Origin: Candidatus Sulfopaludibacter sp. SbA4
GTDB taxonomy: Bacteria; Acidobacteriota; Terriglobia; Bryobacterales; Bryobacteraceae
Direction: 5' to 3'
DNA: 62,612 bases
Assembly: GCA_900290305.1 (NCBI GenBank)
Contig: OMOG01000773.1
Location: 1,011 to 63,622 of the forward strand
Numbering within the stretch: the first letter of the stretch is position 1; each line of letters opens with the position of its first letter. Below the pieces are notes generated by a model, which saw only the letters and a program-made list of their open reading frames with translations, ran no database searches and was not told the DNA's origin. Below are positions 26,687-36,648 of the stretch, in pieces. The translations under genes were made by a program, and so were the position numbers.

Positions 26687-29157
26687 CTACTCGTGACGCA
26701 AAGCCACCACCGGATCCACCCGCATGGCGCGCCGCGCGGGCAGGTAGCACGCCCACAGCGCAATCGCCGCCAGCAGCAGCGTCACCATCGTAAAGGTCAG
26801 CGGATCCGTCGTGCTCACCAGAAGGACGTACCCGGCAGCTACGCGAGTGAACACCGCCGCAGCCACCAAGCCGGTGGCCACGCCCGCGATCACCAGCCGC
26901 AGTCCATGCCCCAGCACGAGGCTCCGCACGTCGGCCGGCCCGGCGGCCAGCGCCATGCGGATTCCGATCTCGCGTGTGCGTTGGCTGGCGCCGTAGGAGA
27001 CCACCCCGTACACGCCGATCATCGCCAGCAGCAGCCCCAGAATCCCCATGGTTCCCCCTTGGATTGCGCCTATGCGGAACAGCAAGAATCCGAATCCGCC
27101 CGCCAGCGACTGATTCATGGTGCGGAGATCGGCGACCGGCATCTCCGGATCCAGCGATTGAATCTCGCGTTGCACTCGCGCGGCCATGGACTCCGGCGGC
27201 ACCGAGGTACGAACCTGCAGCGTGCGCATGGTGACCCCGGTCTGCGCCAGCGGCAGATAGAAATACGGCAATGGATGCTCGAAAACCGCCAGGTACTTGC
27301 TGTCATGCGCGACGCCCACCACTTCCCATGGCGACCCGTCGTGACGAATGCGAAAACGCTTCCCGATGGGGTCCTGGTTGGGCCAGAAGCGGCCAGCCAT
27401 GGTTTGATTCACCACCGCCGCTTGGGGCGCCGTTTCGCTGTCGGACTCCAGCACCGCGCGCCCGCGTACCAGGGGAATCCGCATAGTCTCGAAGTAGCCC
27501 GGGCCGATGTAGTTGCACCCCGCCATGGGCGGCTGCTCGCCTGGAACCACCGGCCGTTCTTCGGGATAAATCGCTTGCCCGTTGTTGATGTAGCCCATTG
27601 GCACGCTGACCGCCAGGCTGGCCGATTGCACTCCCGGCAAGGCGCGAATACGGCGCTCGAGTTCGCGATAGAAGTCCATCGCCCGCGCATGGCTGTAACC
27701 CACCTCATCGGGGTCGAGCCGCACGTTCAGCATGTGGCCGGCATCGAAGCCGAGGTCGATCCGCTGGGCCCGTTGCAGGCTGCGGGTGAAAAGGCCCGCG
27801 ACGATCAGCAGCACCAGCGAGCCGGCCACTTGGGCCACTACCAGAATTCCCCGTGCACGACCGCGTCCGGCGCCGCCGGAATCCGTCCTCCCGCCGTCGT
27901 GCAGCACCACATTGGCATCGGCGCGCGAGCCGCGGAGAGCGGGCCAGATGCCGATCAGAATACCGGTGGAGACCGCCCCGGAGAGCGCGTAGCTGAAGAC
28001 GCGCCAATCGAAGCTGAAGTCCAGCATGATGGGGAAATCGGTCGCCAGGTCGATCGATCCCGCAAACGCGTCGCTGCCCCACTTTCCCAGGATCAGTCCC
28101 GCCAACCCGCCGAGGATCGCCAGGACGATGCTCTCTGTGAGGGTCTGCCGGACGAGCCGCGCGCGGCTCGACCCCAGAGCCGCGCGGATGGCCATTTCGC
28201 GCTGGCGAATGGTCGCGCGAACCATCAGGATGTTCGCCACGTTCATGCAGGCAATGACCAGGACCAAGCCGGAAAGCACCAGCAGGAAGGCCCGCACGAC
28301 GGGAATGATGTCCGCCAGAAACGCAAAGGCACCGGGCGGGCCAGAGTTTCCGGGATCACCCGAATTGCGATGCCCTTGTCGGTTGCCGGGTACTGCTCCC
28401 CCAAACGGCGCGCAAGCACATCCATGGAGCTTTGCGCTTCGGCGAGGCTCACTCCGGGCTTCCTCCGCCCCAGCACAGTCAGGGGGCGTGAACCCCGGTT
28501 GGTGAGAAACCCGTCTCCTTCCGCATACCGCACGCCCAAGGCGTTGAGTGGGAGATAACAATCCATCTCCGCGCCGGCGTATAGCCCATAGAAACCCTTC
28601 GGCACAACGCCGATAATTCTCGCGGCTTTCCCGTCGAGACGAACCTGCTTGCCGGCCACGTTCGGATCGCCGCCGAATCGCTTCTGCCAGTACGAGTGCC
28701 CCAGGACCACCACCAATTCCGTGCCCGATTTTTCGCCCTCGCCCGGAAGGAACAGCCGCCCGGCCGCTGGTCTGAGCCCCAGAGCCGTGAAGTAGTTTCC
28801 CGTAACCGCGCTGTACAGCACTTGGCCAGTCTTGCCGTCGGCTCCCAAACCTCCCAGCATGGCGTTGAACGCGAAAATGTCGGAGAAGCGATCCGCTTGC
28901 CGGCGGAAATCCTCCAGCGCGGGATAGGAGAAGCGGTACTCGAATCCGGTTTCGTCGCCCTTGGTCTGGGCTGCCAGCACCACAATCTGCTCCGGCGCGT
29001 GCACGCGCAAGGGCCGCAGAAAGCCGTTCACCAGGCTGAAGATGGCGGTGTTCGCGCCGATTCCCAGCGCCACCGTGAGGACCACCAGAATCGTGATTCC
29101 CGGACTCTTCCGCAACTGGCGTGCGGCGTATCGAAGATCCTGTAGCAGGACGTTCAT
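26687..29157 (-). pseudogene. MacB/ADOP-like ABC permease with one-base frameshift near 28333-28341
   Basis: Two frames cover one gene. The first (from the Met at 29157: MNVLLQDLRYAARQLRKSPG) carries the leading helix and the first MacB periplasmic domain and leaves homology after RVIPETLAR. The second resumes with GAFAFLADIIPVVRAFLLVLSGLVLVIACMNVANI and holds FtsX module 1, a second MacB domain and FtsX module 2, ending PVVALRHE. One base is missing between them; restored, the protein would be about 823 residues, normal for the acidobacterial two-module permeases. No ATPase gene is adjacent. Frameshift could be real decay or assembly error. Confidence 0.8.
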
Positions 29158-29374
29158 CGCTCTATTATACTGGTCAATCGGCAATCGGCCGTCAGCGTTC
29201 AGCGTCAAAGCCGTGATTGAATTCGCCCTGCGCCGCGCCCGGTAACGCCGTGGCCCAGGGGGCACCCCTTGCCGCCGGCCCGCTGCATCGGGGCCGCGAC
29301 CGTCCCTCGCCCTTGGCGAGCAACGGAGAGCGGTTTCGCGCTGGCCGCTGACGGCTGAGAGCTACTATATAAAC

Positions 29375-30469
29375 ATGACCACTGCGCGATCCGTGTGTCT
29401 GCTGCTGTTGCTTTCCCTCGCGGCGCCCTCCCAGTCCGGACGGACGGTGGATGAGCTGGTGAGCTTTATCAAGTCGGCGATCCAGGCTAAATTCGACGAC
29501 AAGAAGATCGCCGACGAGGTCCTGAAGATCAAGCTGGCCAATCGCCTCGATCCAGCCACCATCGAACAGGTGCAGCACATGGGAGCGGGCCAGAAGACCA
29601 TCGCCGCTCTGCACAAGCTCGCCGAAACGTCCGCCGGCCTGCCTGCGGCGGCGGCCCCACCCAAGGCGGCGTCCGCCCCCATTCCGCCGCCCGATCCGGC
29701 GGAGCTGCAGCAGATTCTCGCCGCCATCCGCGAGAACGCGCTCAACTACACGCAGAGTCTGCCAAACTACATTTGTACGCAGCTCACCAAGCGGCACGTC
29801 GATCCCACCGGCACCGAAAGCTGGCGCGTGGCGGACACCATCACGGAGCAGCTCAGCTACGTCGACCAGAAAGAGATCTACAAGGTCGTCATGGTCAACG
29901 ACCACCTGGTGGCCAACAACGTCGGGCACGATCAGTTGGGCGGCGCCAGTTCCTCGGGCGAATTCGCGTCCATTCTGCGTACTATTTTCGATCCCGGGAC
30001 GCAGACCGAATTCGGTTGGGAGCGATGGACCACATGGGGAGGGAAGCGCACCTACGTGTTCCACTTCCGCGTGGGCCAGCCGCGCTACAGCATTCACCAC
30101 GACGGCTCGAAGCGCACCATCGACACCGGCTTCCACGGGCTCATCTTCGCAAATCGCGACACCAAAATGGTCATGCGGGTGACGATGGAGTGTGACGGCA
30201 TTCCCGCGGATTTCCCGATTCAGAGCGTGGCGCTCGAGCTGAACTACGACACGATCGAGATTTCCGGCCAGCCGTTCGTGTTGCCGCTGCTCTCGGAAAT
30301 TCACTCGCGCGAGGGCCGGCTTCTGTCATGGAACGAAGTGAGCTATCACAACTACCACAAGTACAGCGCCGATGCGAGCATTTCCTTCGAAACGCCGGAT
30401 ACGGTCCCCGCGGACAAGTTGAAGGAGCAGCCTCCGCAGCCCGACAAGCCTCCGGCCAAGAAAAAGTAG
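29375..30469 (+). CDS. secreted protein of unknown function, 364 aa
   Basis: The protein begins with a signal peptide (MTTARSVCLLLLLSLAAPSQ). A helical region follows (about 20-85, VDELVSFIKSAIQAKFDDKKIADEVL...), then a Pro/Ala linker, then a domain of about 230 residues starting NYTQSLPNYICTQLTKRHVDP. It ends in a Pro/Lys-rich tail. The NYICTQ..RH pattern recurs in exported acidobacterial proteins, but I know no function for it. A TATATAA-like element lies just upstream (29367-29373). Alone on its strand. Confidence 0.65.
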   Translation: MTTARSVCLLLLLSLAAPSQSGRTVDELVSFIKSAIQAKFDDKKIADEVLKIKLANRLDPATIEQVQHMGAGQKTIAALHKLAETSAGLPAAAAPPKAASAPIPPPDPAELQQILAAIRENALNYTQSLPNYICTQLTKRHVDPTGTESWRVADTITEQLSYVDQKEIYKVVMVNDHLVANNVGHDQLGGASSSGEFASILRTIFDPGTQTEFGWERWTTWGGKRTYVFHFRVGQPRYSIHHDGSKRTIDTGFHGLIFANRDTKMVMRVTMECDGIPADFPIQSVALELNYDTIEISGQPFVLPLLSEIHSREGRLLSWNEVSYHNYHKYSADASISFETPDTVPADKLKEQPPQPDKPPAKKK

Positions 30470-30476
30470 CCAGTAG

Positions 30477-30531
30477 CACAGGCATTCCTGCCTGTGTTTT
30501 GCCCGCGGTGGCACAGGCATTCCTGCCTGTG
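30477..30531. repeat. two copies of the CACAGGCATTCCTGCCTGTG hairpin
   Basis: Perfect 8-bp stems CACAGGCA/TGCCTGTG with loop TTCC at 30477-30496 and 30512-30531, separated by TTTTGCCCGCGGTGG. They follow the stop at 30469 and precede the convergent end of the reductase gene. The same module, reversed and with loop CGAA, forms the array at 49397-49656, and one copy with loop GGAA lies inside the glycosyltransferase gene at 48872-48891. Confidence 0.9.
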
Positions 30532-30541
30532 TTTTGCCCAC

Positions 30542-31555
30542 CTACAAATCCGAGATCTTGACCAACTGCTTCCCCACGTTCTCGCCGCGCAGCATCCCCA
30601 GGAACGCGGCGACCGCGTTCTCAATGCCCCCGGCCACCGTCTCGCGGTACTTCAGCTTGCCCTCGCGAAGCCACTGGGCAAGGTGCGGAAACGCTTCGCC
30701 GAAACGGCTCGCGTACTGGAACACCAGGAACCCCTGCACCTTCAGGGTCCGGACCAGGACCAATGGCAGCAGGCGAGGGCCGGTCTCGGGCTTCTCGAGA
30801 TTGTACAAAGCGATCTGGCCGCAGATGGCCACCCGCCCGCCGGTGTTCATGAGCGGGAAGACCGCGTCGGTGATGGATCCGCCGACGTTATCGAAATAGC
30901 AGTCGATGCCCGCGGGACAGAGTTCCTTGAGTCTCTCGAAGTGACTTGTCTCGGTCTTGTAGTTGAAGGCCGCGTCGAAGCCCAGGTCTTCCGTGATCCA
31001 GCGGATTTTGTCGTCGCCGCCGGCGATCCCCACAACCCGGCAGCCGTGAATTTTGGCAATCTGGCCGACCGCGGAGCCGACCGCGCCCGCGGCCCCGGAC
31101 ACCACCACCGTTTCACCCGCCCGCGGCGCGCACACATCCAGCAGTCCGAAGTACGCAGTCAGGCCGGGCATGCCGAGCACGCCGAGCGATGTCGAAATCG
31201 GCGCCGTGCGAGGATCCACCTTCATCACTCCGCGCCCGTCCGAGATCGCATATTGCTGCCAGCCGAACATCCCCACCACGTACTCGCCCTCCGCAAATCC
31301 CGGGTGCCGGGACGCGAGCACTTTGCCGACGGCGCCGCCCCCCATGACTTCGTCCAGCTTCTGGGGATCGGCGTAGCTGCGCGCGGCGTTCATGCGACCG
31401 CGCATGTAAGGATCGACGGAAAGGTAGGAGACGCCCACCAGAAATTCGCCCGCCGCGGGCTCGGGCATAGGGCTCTCCACCAGGCGGAAATCGGTCGGAT
31501 TGGGAAAGCCCGTGGGGCGGGCGGCGAGTTGGATCTGCTTGTTCGTGGCAGTCAT
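30542..31555 (-). CDS. NADP-dependent MDR oxidoreductase (curcumin/alkenal reductase type)
   Basis: A 337-residue medium-chain reductase without the zinc ligands of alcohol dehydrogenases. Visible: NPTDFRLVESPMPEPAAGEFLV, LSVDPYMRGRMN, the Rossmann motif VVVSGAAGAVGSAVGQIAKIHGCRVVGIAGGDDKIRW and AGIDCYFDNVGG. These match the leukotriene-B4/2-alkenal/curcumin reductase group (YncB-like), which reduces C=C bonds of enones with NADPH. Substrate cannot be told; likely detoxification of reactive enals. Confidence 0.9.
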   Translation of the reverse strand: MTATNKQIQLAARPTGFPNPTDFRLVESPMPEPAAGEFLVGVSYLSVDPYMRGRMNAARSYADPQKLDEVMGGGAVGKVLASRHPGFAEGEYVVGMFGWQQYAISDGRGVMKVDPRTAPISTSLGVLGMPGLTAYFGLLDVCAPRAGETVVVSGAAGAVGSAVGQIAKIHGCRVVGIAGGDDKIRWITEDLGFDAAFNYKTETSHFERLKELCPAGIDCYFDNVGGSITDAVFPLMNTGGRVAICGQIALYNLEKPETGPRLLPLVLVRTLKVQGFLVFQYASRFGEAFPHLAQWLREGKLKYRETVAGGIENAVAAFLGMLRGENVGKQLVKISDL

Positions 31556-31573
31556 CTCTCCAGTCTACTGTGG

Positions 31574-31593
31574 GACAGACGCTTTCGTCTGTC
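31574..31593. repeat. short hairpin GACAGACG-CTTT-CGTCTGTC
   Basis: Perfect 8-bp stem with a 4-base loop, in the short gap between the divergent reductase and DUF433 genes. Same design as the other dispersed hairpins of the window (8-bp stem, 4-nt pyrimidine- or GAA-rich loop). Confidence 0.8.
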
Positions 31594-31623
31594 AACCCGT
31601 TGGTGAGCAGCGCTTGCGTTTTG

Positions 31624-31845
31624 ATGGATAATGAAGACGTGACGCGAGCGGTGGTAAGAGATCCCGAGACGATGCATGGGGTCCCCGTGTTCCAAGGCAC
31701 GCGAGTGCCGGTTCAAACGCTCTTCGAGTATCTGGAGGGTGGCGACACGCTGGAAGACTTCCTGGAAGGCTTTCCGACGGTTGCCCGCGCTCTGGCGTTG
31801 GAAGCTCTTGAAGAAGCCAGGCAACTCCTGCTGGCGCGTGGCTGA
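31624..31845 (+). CDS. DUF433 antitoxin
   Basis: A 73-residue DUF433 protein (VVRDPETMHGVPVFQGTRVPVQTLFEYLEGGDTLEDFLEGFPTV), a helix-turn-helix antitoxin family. The motifs DP..xxGxPxFxGTRVPV and G.T...FLE.FP are diagnostic. DUF433 genes usually precede a DUF5615 PIN-like toxin gene. Here the toxin is cut off after four codons (next entry), so this antitoxin no longer has a cognate toxin at this locus. Confidence 0.9.
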   Translation: MDNEDVTRAVVRDPETMHGVPVFQGTRVPVQTLFEYLEGGDTLEDFLEGFPTVARALALEALEEARQLLLARG

Positions 31846-31862
31846 TGCGGCTTCTCACGTAG
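31845..31862 (+). pseudogene. start remnant of a DUF5615-like toxin gene
   Basis: The DUF433 stop TGA overlaps an ATG (TGATG) opening MRLLT and then TAG. DUF5615 toxins usually begin MRLLLDE or similar and overlap the antitoxin in exactly this way. Sequence after this point belongs to a prolyl oligopeptidase fragment on the opposite strand. The toxin gene was thus cut at its fifth codon by a rearrangement. The remnant is only five codons, so the call rests mainly on context. Confidence 0.45.
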
Positions 31863-31881
31863 TGGCTGCTTAGCTGACTCG

Positions 31882-32220
31882 CTTCATCCCCAACTGATCG
31901 ACCAAAAACGCCAACACGTCGGCATCCTGCCCGATTTGCCTTTGAGCGCCGTGCCAATTCCGTGCCCCGGGCTGGAACTTGGTGCGCAGAAATATCGGCC
32001 GTCCCGAGTGCGTCGCTACCTGCAAGCGCGTCGTCATCTGCGCGAGCTCATCGGGTCCACGCGTCCGTCGTTGTCGCCCGTCAGGAACGGCACCGCGCGA
32101 TAGTCCGTCCCGTTTCTCACATGATGGTACGGTGAGTAGGCGTCGAGCGCGCGGAACTGGTCGGCATCCTTCACCGTGCCGAATTCCGTCACATGTGGCT
32201 TCCCATCGTCGAACCGTTCC
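31882..32220 (-). pseudogene. decayed 3' end of a prolyl oligopeptidase gene
   Basis: This stretch aligns along its length with 41142-41481, the last 340 bases of the intact S9 peptidase gene, at roughly 80-85% identity by eye, with small indels that shift the frame. The last part still reads HSGRPIFLRT...WHGAQRQIGQDADVLAFLVDQLGMK, but the catalytic GHG of the parent is disrupted (QPGARNWHG). It cannot be functional. It lies in the same orientation as the intact gene, on the other side of the helicase-nuclease-ATPase operon. Confidence 0.9.
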
Positions 32221-32501
32221 TAAACGCTGCGCGACCACGGAGGCTCTACCAACCGGCCGCCGGAAAAAGTCCGAGACAGCGACATAGCGTCAACGAACGA
32301 GCCCGACCACCTCGGACTACCGTTTTAGAAAGCCATGCACTTTGAGGTGTCGGCGCAGATGCCTGCTCGAACTTTTCGAAGGAGTTGGCGTTCTTGTTGC
32401 TACCGCAGGGACCGATCGTTGCTGCCGACGGAACGGCCGGCTTTGTCCGCTTGATGCCTCGTACGCTGGTGTTGTACTTCAGGAACAATGGGTAGTACCA
32501 G

Positions 32502-35500
32502 TCAAATGCTTATTCGTTGAACGACGTCAATGTTGACAATTGTTAGAGAAGCTCGATCTACCGGCGGTTCCCCTTGGTGTCCAAGGGCCTCGTCGTCGAC
32601 GGCATAATCGGATAGCCGGCACGTCATCACGATAACTTGATGGCCGTATTCGCATACACTGTGTCGCACCTGTTTCCGGAACCACTCGATGCGTCCGCTG
32701 TCGCTGTGAACGAGTTGGTCGTCCAGAAGGACGGCGGTCTTGAGCTGCGCGGCAATCGCGAGCCGGATCAGGGTGGCCAACTGCTCCCGTGTGCCGACCG
32801 AGAGTTCCTCCACGCGGTGTTCTCCGCCGATGGAGACGAATCCCTCCATGCGCAGGTCGGGGTCGAGATTCACGTGCGCGTACAGATTGCCGGCTAATTC
32901 CTTGAATCGTTCCGTTATCGGCGCGGCTAGAGAACGCCCCAGATGCGAGGAGCGCTTCGCCTCCGCTGCCTCCAATAACTCCAGGATATGCTGCGACGCC
33001 TCGTAGTCCAGCTCCTGATCTTCGGCATGCTCCCTGCCCCGCTGAACGGCCTCGCGTTCCTCTTCCAGCCGCTCGATCCCGACGCGCCCACCCACCAGTT
33101 CGAGCTTGCCCCGCACTTCGTTAAGGCTCCCCTCGCACGCCTTGAGCTCCGCCTCGCTGTTCTCAACCGCCTGGCCCGCATGAAGCAGTTGCTCGGCCGT
33201 GATCTCGGGCGCCGGATTTAGTTCGGCGAGCGCCTGGCGCGCTTTCGCGAGAGCCTGTTTGGCTCCCCCGATGTCGATCCCTGCCATTTGCCGCTCAGAG
33301 GCTTCGAGGTCGCCGCGCGCCCGCTCCACTCCCCCCCTCAGTTCGTCGCGCCTGGCGGTCGCGGCATCCGCCGATGCTCTCGCGCCGGTCAACTCATGCT
33401 CCGCTTGGGCGGCAGCCAGTTCGGCATCTCGCGATTCCCGCACCGCATCGCTATTTGGCTGTGATCCTTCGGCCTCCGCATCCGGCAGCAGGGCCCGGAC
33501 CCGCCGCTCTTCGTCCTCAGCACTTTTCAACTCCGCAGCGGCGCCCGACGGGAAAGCCGATTCCAGGATTTCGACTTTCCGGCGCGTGGCGGGAATTGCC
33601 GCCGCCTGCAAATCGAAGGCCGCCGAGACGTTCGATAGCCGCTGCTTCGCCTCGTCGTAGCGCGTGCTTGCCGCGGCCCGGTCCGAAGGAGGAACACCGG
33701 CCCCCGCTGCCGTCTGCGCGGCGGCGAGCCGCAGCTCAATGTTCTCGATGGAGATGGTTTCCGCGGCGCGGCGCGCTAGTTCCAGGCGGGCGCTGGCCCG
33801 CGCGAGATGGTCCGCCGCTGTCTGGCGTTCGCGCCGCCGATCTTCCAATCGGCTTTCGGCAGCAGCCAACTCGCCCCTCGCATCCGACACGGCGTTGGAC
33901 ACCGCAATTGTCGGCGCGAACCCGGGGGCGGTCAGTCGTCTGCTTTCCTCGCGCAACGAGTTCACCTGCGCCTCGGCTTCGCGCAATCGTGCCTCGGCCT
34001 CCACGACAACCGCTTGCGGATCGACACTCGGAAGCAGACCTTTGTTGAGATCCGCCAGCGCATGATCCGCCTGAGCTCTTGCGGACGCACAGGTCACTAC
34101 CTGACGAACCTGTTGGTTCTGTAAACTGGTGCGCGCGCGATGAGCGTTCTCGAGCCGCTCCCGTGCCCGTAGATTCTTGTCGCGGAGCGCCTCCTGGCTG
34201 TAGTCCGGGACGTCTGCTTGCGATGCGGCAGAGCCGTGCCCGTCAACCGCCAACTCTTCTACTATTGTTGCTAACTCCCGCCGCAGGGACGAAAGGCCCG
34301 CGGAACTGTTCAACATCGCATCGGCCTGGCGATCCAGCCCGCCGGCTTCCTGACGGGATCGTTCGGACTCGCTGCGCAGTTCCTGGCTTTCCTGGCGCTT
34401 CGCCTCCACCTGCTCCAACGCGGTCACACCGGCTTCTCTAAGCACCGAGGCCGTCTCAGCGCCTAATTGGGACTCCAGCTTCCCGGTCTCCATTCGCCAC
34501 GATGATTCGGCCATCTTCCGCTGCCGGCGGCTATCGCTGAGGGCGATGATCGCTCCCACTGCGACTCCGAGTACGAGCGCCGCGCCGATAGAGAGCGCCA
34601 TGCTCCCGGAGCTTGCAAACCATGCGACGGCGAAGCCAACGGTAGCCGCCACCAGGCCGCCAAGTAGCGGAAGCGCTGCAGAGCGAGCAGGCGCGCCAGG
34701 GCCAGCCGACTTGCGGTTCTCGATCGCAGATTGCAGTGATTCGATCGAAGCAAGCTGTTGTGCCGACGGCAAGCGGACGCCCGATGCCTCCGCCTCCAGG
34801 CGCGTGGCTCGATCCCGCAACTCGGCGGCGCGGCGGCGAGCCTCGTGAGCCTCATTCTCTTGCGCACTCAGTTCTTCGACCTTTGAGGCAAGCGCCCGCC
34901 GTCGCAGTTCGAGCGCAATCGAGTTGAGTAGACGCGTTTCTTCCTCGCAGTTCGCGATCTCCGTGGCGTTGTCCGCAAGGCTCGCTTCGATTTCGGCTGC
35001 GATCGCATCAGCGGCGGCGGCGGCCGCTTGCGCCTTCTCCGCCCGGTCAATCTGCGCCAGGGCAGTCCTCGCGCGCTCAACCGCCTCCCGTTCATCGCGA
35101 GTCGCGGCCTCCGCGTGCAAAATTCGAGCATCCAGCAGACGAATCTTCATCGCCCGCTCATCCCCGGCAGTTCGCGCCTGTTGGTCCAACTCGCGGACAG
35201 TCTCGAGCTGTGCGGTGGCTTCCTTCACAGCGCCCTCGGCCTCGCCAACGGCCGCAGAAGCGGCCAGTTCCCGTTCGGCCAGTTCCTTATGTTCCAACAC
35301 CGCCGATTCCAGCGCAGACGTGAGGCCGCGAGCCTGCTGCATTTCCTCCCACACCGTCGCGAGGTTCAATTCCGCTGCGCAACGCGCGGCCTCCTGCTTC
35401 GCCTGCTCAACCGCGGTCCCCGCCGCAACCAGTTGGGACTCGAGCAGCGCCAACTCAGTTCTCGCCGCCACTGCCGCCTGCGTGGCGGCCTTCCGTCCCG

Positions 35501-36647
35501 TGGCCCTCTCCAATTGGACGCGAAGCTCGGAGAGTCGAACCTCGCGCGCACTTGCTGCCAGTTCCTCCGACGACTGCTGCACTGAGCGTGCACGGGCCAG
35601 CCTGTCTCTCGCCGCAATCGCCTCTTCGTCAGCGAGCTTTACGGCGTTGGCCGCCTGCATCTGCTCATCCTCCGCCGAGGCGAGCTCCGCTTGTGCGGAT
35701 TCACATTCCCGGCGCGCCGCGTCGATAGCGCTCACCGCATTGGTCACCCGCTCAAATTCGCGGTAACATTGCGTGAGCTCGCGATCGAGCCGTTCGCGCT
35801 CGACGGCCGATGCCTGGTACCTCCGGAGCTGCCCGAGGTGAGCGCGTGCCTGGTCCCGCAACTCGAGCGCTCTCTCACGCGCCTGCAGTAACTGAACTAC
35901 TTGTTGCTCGATCTCCTTACCCTGCCGCGCCGCTTCCTCCAGGGCTCGAACGCGCTCCTCACGCTCCCGCAATTCAGACTGCGCGCGGACGAGCGGCGAA
36001 TCCATCGACCGTTTATGACGGCCGCTTGCCGTGTAAACTTCACCGGTCCGATCCTTTAACCGATCGAGTAACTTCGTCACCATCGGATCCTGACCGAGCG
36101 CATCGAGCGCGCGGGTAACCAGTGTCCTGCCAGTGTCGTCCTGGTCACCCTTCAAACTCGCCTCAAAGATCGCGCCCACTTCGCCCTGTTTTCCCAGAAG
36201 TGCGGTGGTGAGAAAGGTCTCGGTGCGATGCGTGGCACCGCGGCCTCCCGGCACCGCGAGTCCCCATTGCAGTAAGTCGCGGAGTTTGCCCTCCACATCC
36301 CTGCCTTGGGCGTACGGTTGGTAGCGGGTTCCGCCGTCAGTCGATTTGTCGAGACTGGCTTTCGCCCTGCTTCCCTGCGCGAAGACCTTTTCGAGCCTCC
36401 ACGTGGCCCCCTGGCATTCCAACGTGATCGAAACTCTGGGAAACTGTCCCACCGCCGCATTCCATGTGGCGAACGTGCGGGCCTCGGCCGATCCGGGCGC
36501 TACCAACAGGACGGCGCGAAGCGCTTCCGTTAGTGTCGATTTTCCGCGATCGTTCGGCCCATGCACGACATTTAGACCTGGTCCGAACAGGAGCCGGGCA
36601 GATCGAATCGCGCGAAAGTGCTCCACTTCGAGAGAAAGAAGCCGCAC
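32502..36647 (-). CDS. Rad50/SbcC/YhaN-like ATPase with a membrane-embedded apex
   Basis: A 1381-residue SMC-like protein. Walker A GPNDRGKST is at 30-38. Long heptad-rich coiled coils run from about 170 to 1230. Near the C-terminus are the ABC signature LSVGTREQLATL and Walker B TAVLLDDQLVHSD. Instead of the Rad50 zinc hook (no C-x-x-C at the apex), two hydrophobic helices lie in the middle (about 655-702: PLLGGLVAATVGFAVAWF and IGAALVLGVAVGAIIAL), as in YhaN. It would act with the SbcD-like nuclease encoded 1 base upstream, probably tethered to the inner membrane. It is the last gene of the operon. Confidence 0.85.
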   Translation of the reverse strand: MRLLSLEVEHFRAIRSARLLFGPGLNVVHGPNDRGKSTLTEALRAVLLVAPGSAEARTFATWNAAVGQFPRVSITLECQGATWRLEKVFAQGSRAKASLDKSTDGGTRYQPYAQGRDVEGKLRDLLQWGLAVPGGRGATHRTETFLTTALLGKQGEVGAIFEASLKGDQDDTGRTLVTRALDALGQDPMVTKLLDRLKDRTGEVYTASGRHKRSMDSPLVRAQSELREREERVRALEEAARQGKEIEQQVVQLLQARERALELRDQARAHLGQLRRYQASAVERERLDRELTQCYREFERVTNAVSAIDAARRECESAQAELASAEDEQMQAANAVKLADEEAIAARDRLARARSVQQSSEELAASAREVRLSELRVQLERATGRKAATQAAVAARTELALLESQLVAAGTAVEQAKQEAARCAAELNLATVWEEMQQARGLTSALESAVLEHKELAERELAASAAVGEAEGAVKEATAQLETVRELDQQARTAGDERAMKIRLLDARILHAEAATRDEREAVERARTALAQIDRAEKAQAAAAAADAIAAEIEASLADNATEIANCEEETRLLNSIALELRRRALASKVEELSAQENEAHEARRRAAELRDRATRLEAEASGVRLPSAQQLASIESLQSAIENRKSAGPGAPARSAALPLLGGLVAATVGFAVAWFASSGSMALSIGAALVLGVAVGAIIALSDSRRQRKMAESSWRMETGKLESQLGAETASVLREAGVTALEQVEAKRQESQELRSESERSRQEAGGLDRQADAMLNSSAGLSSLRRELATIVEELAVDGHGSAASQADVPDYSQEALRDKNLRARERLENAHRARTSLQNQQVRQVVTCASARAQADHALADLNKGLLPSVDPQAVVVEAEARLREAEAQVNSLREESRRLTAPGFAPTIAVSNAVSDARGELAAAESRLEDRRRERQTAADHLARASARLELARRAAETISIENIELRLAAAQTAAGAGVPPSDRAAASTRYDEAKQRLSNVSAAFDLQAAAIPATRRKVEILESAFPSGAAAELKSAEDEERRVRALLPDAEAEGSQPNSDAVRESRDAELAAAQAEHELTGARASADAATARRDELRGGVERARGDLEASERQMAGIDIGGAKQALAKARQALAELNPAPEITAEQLLHAGQAVENSEAELKACEGSLNEVRGKLELVGGRVGIERLEEEREAVQRGREHAEDQELDYEASQHILELLEAAEAKRSSHLGRSLAAPITERFKELAGNLYAHVNLDPDLRMEGFVSIGGEHRVEELSVGTREQLATLIRLAIAAQLKTAVLLDDQLVHSDSGRIEWFRKQVRHSVCEYGHQVIVMTCRLSDYAVDDEALGHQGEPPVDRASLTIVNIDVVQRISI

Positions 36648-36648
36648 C

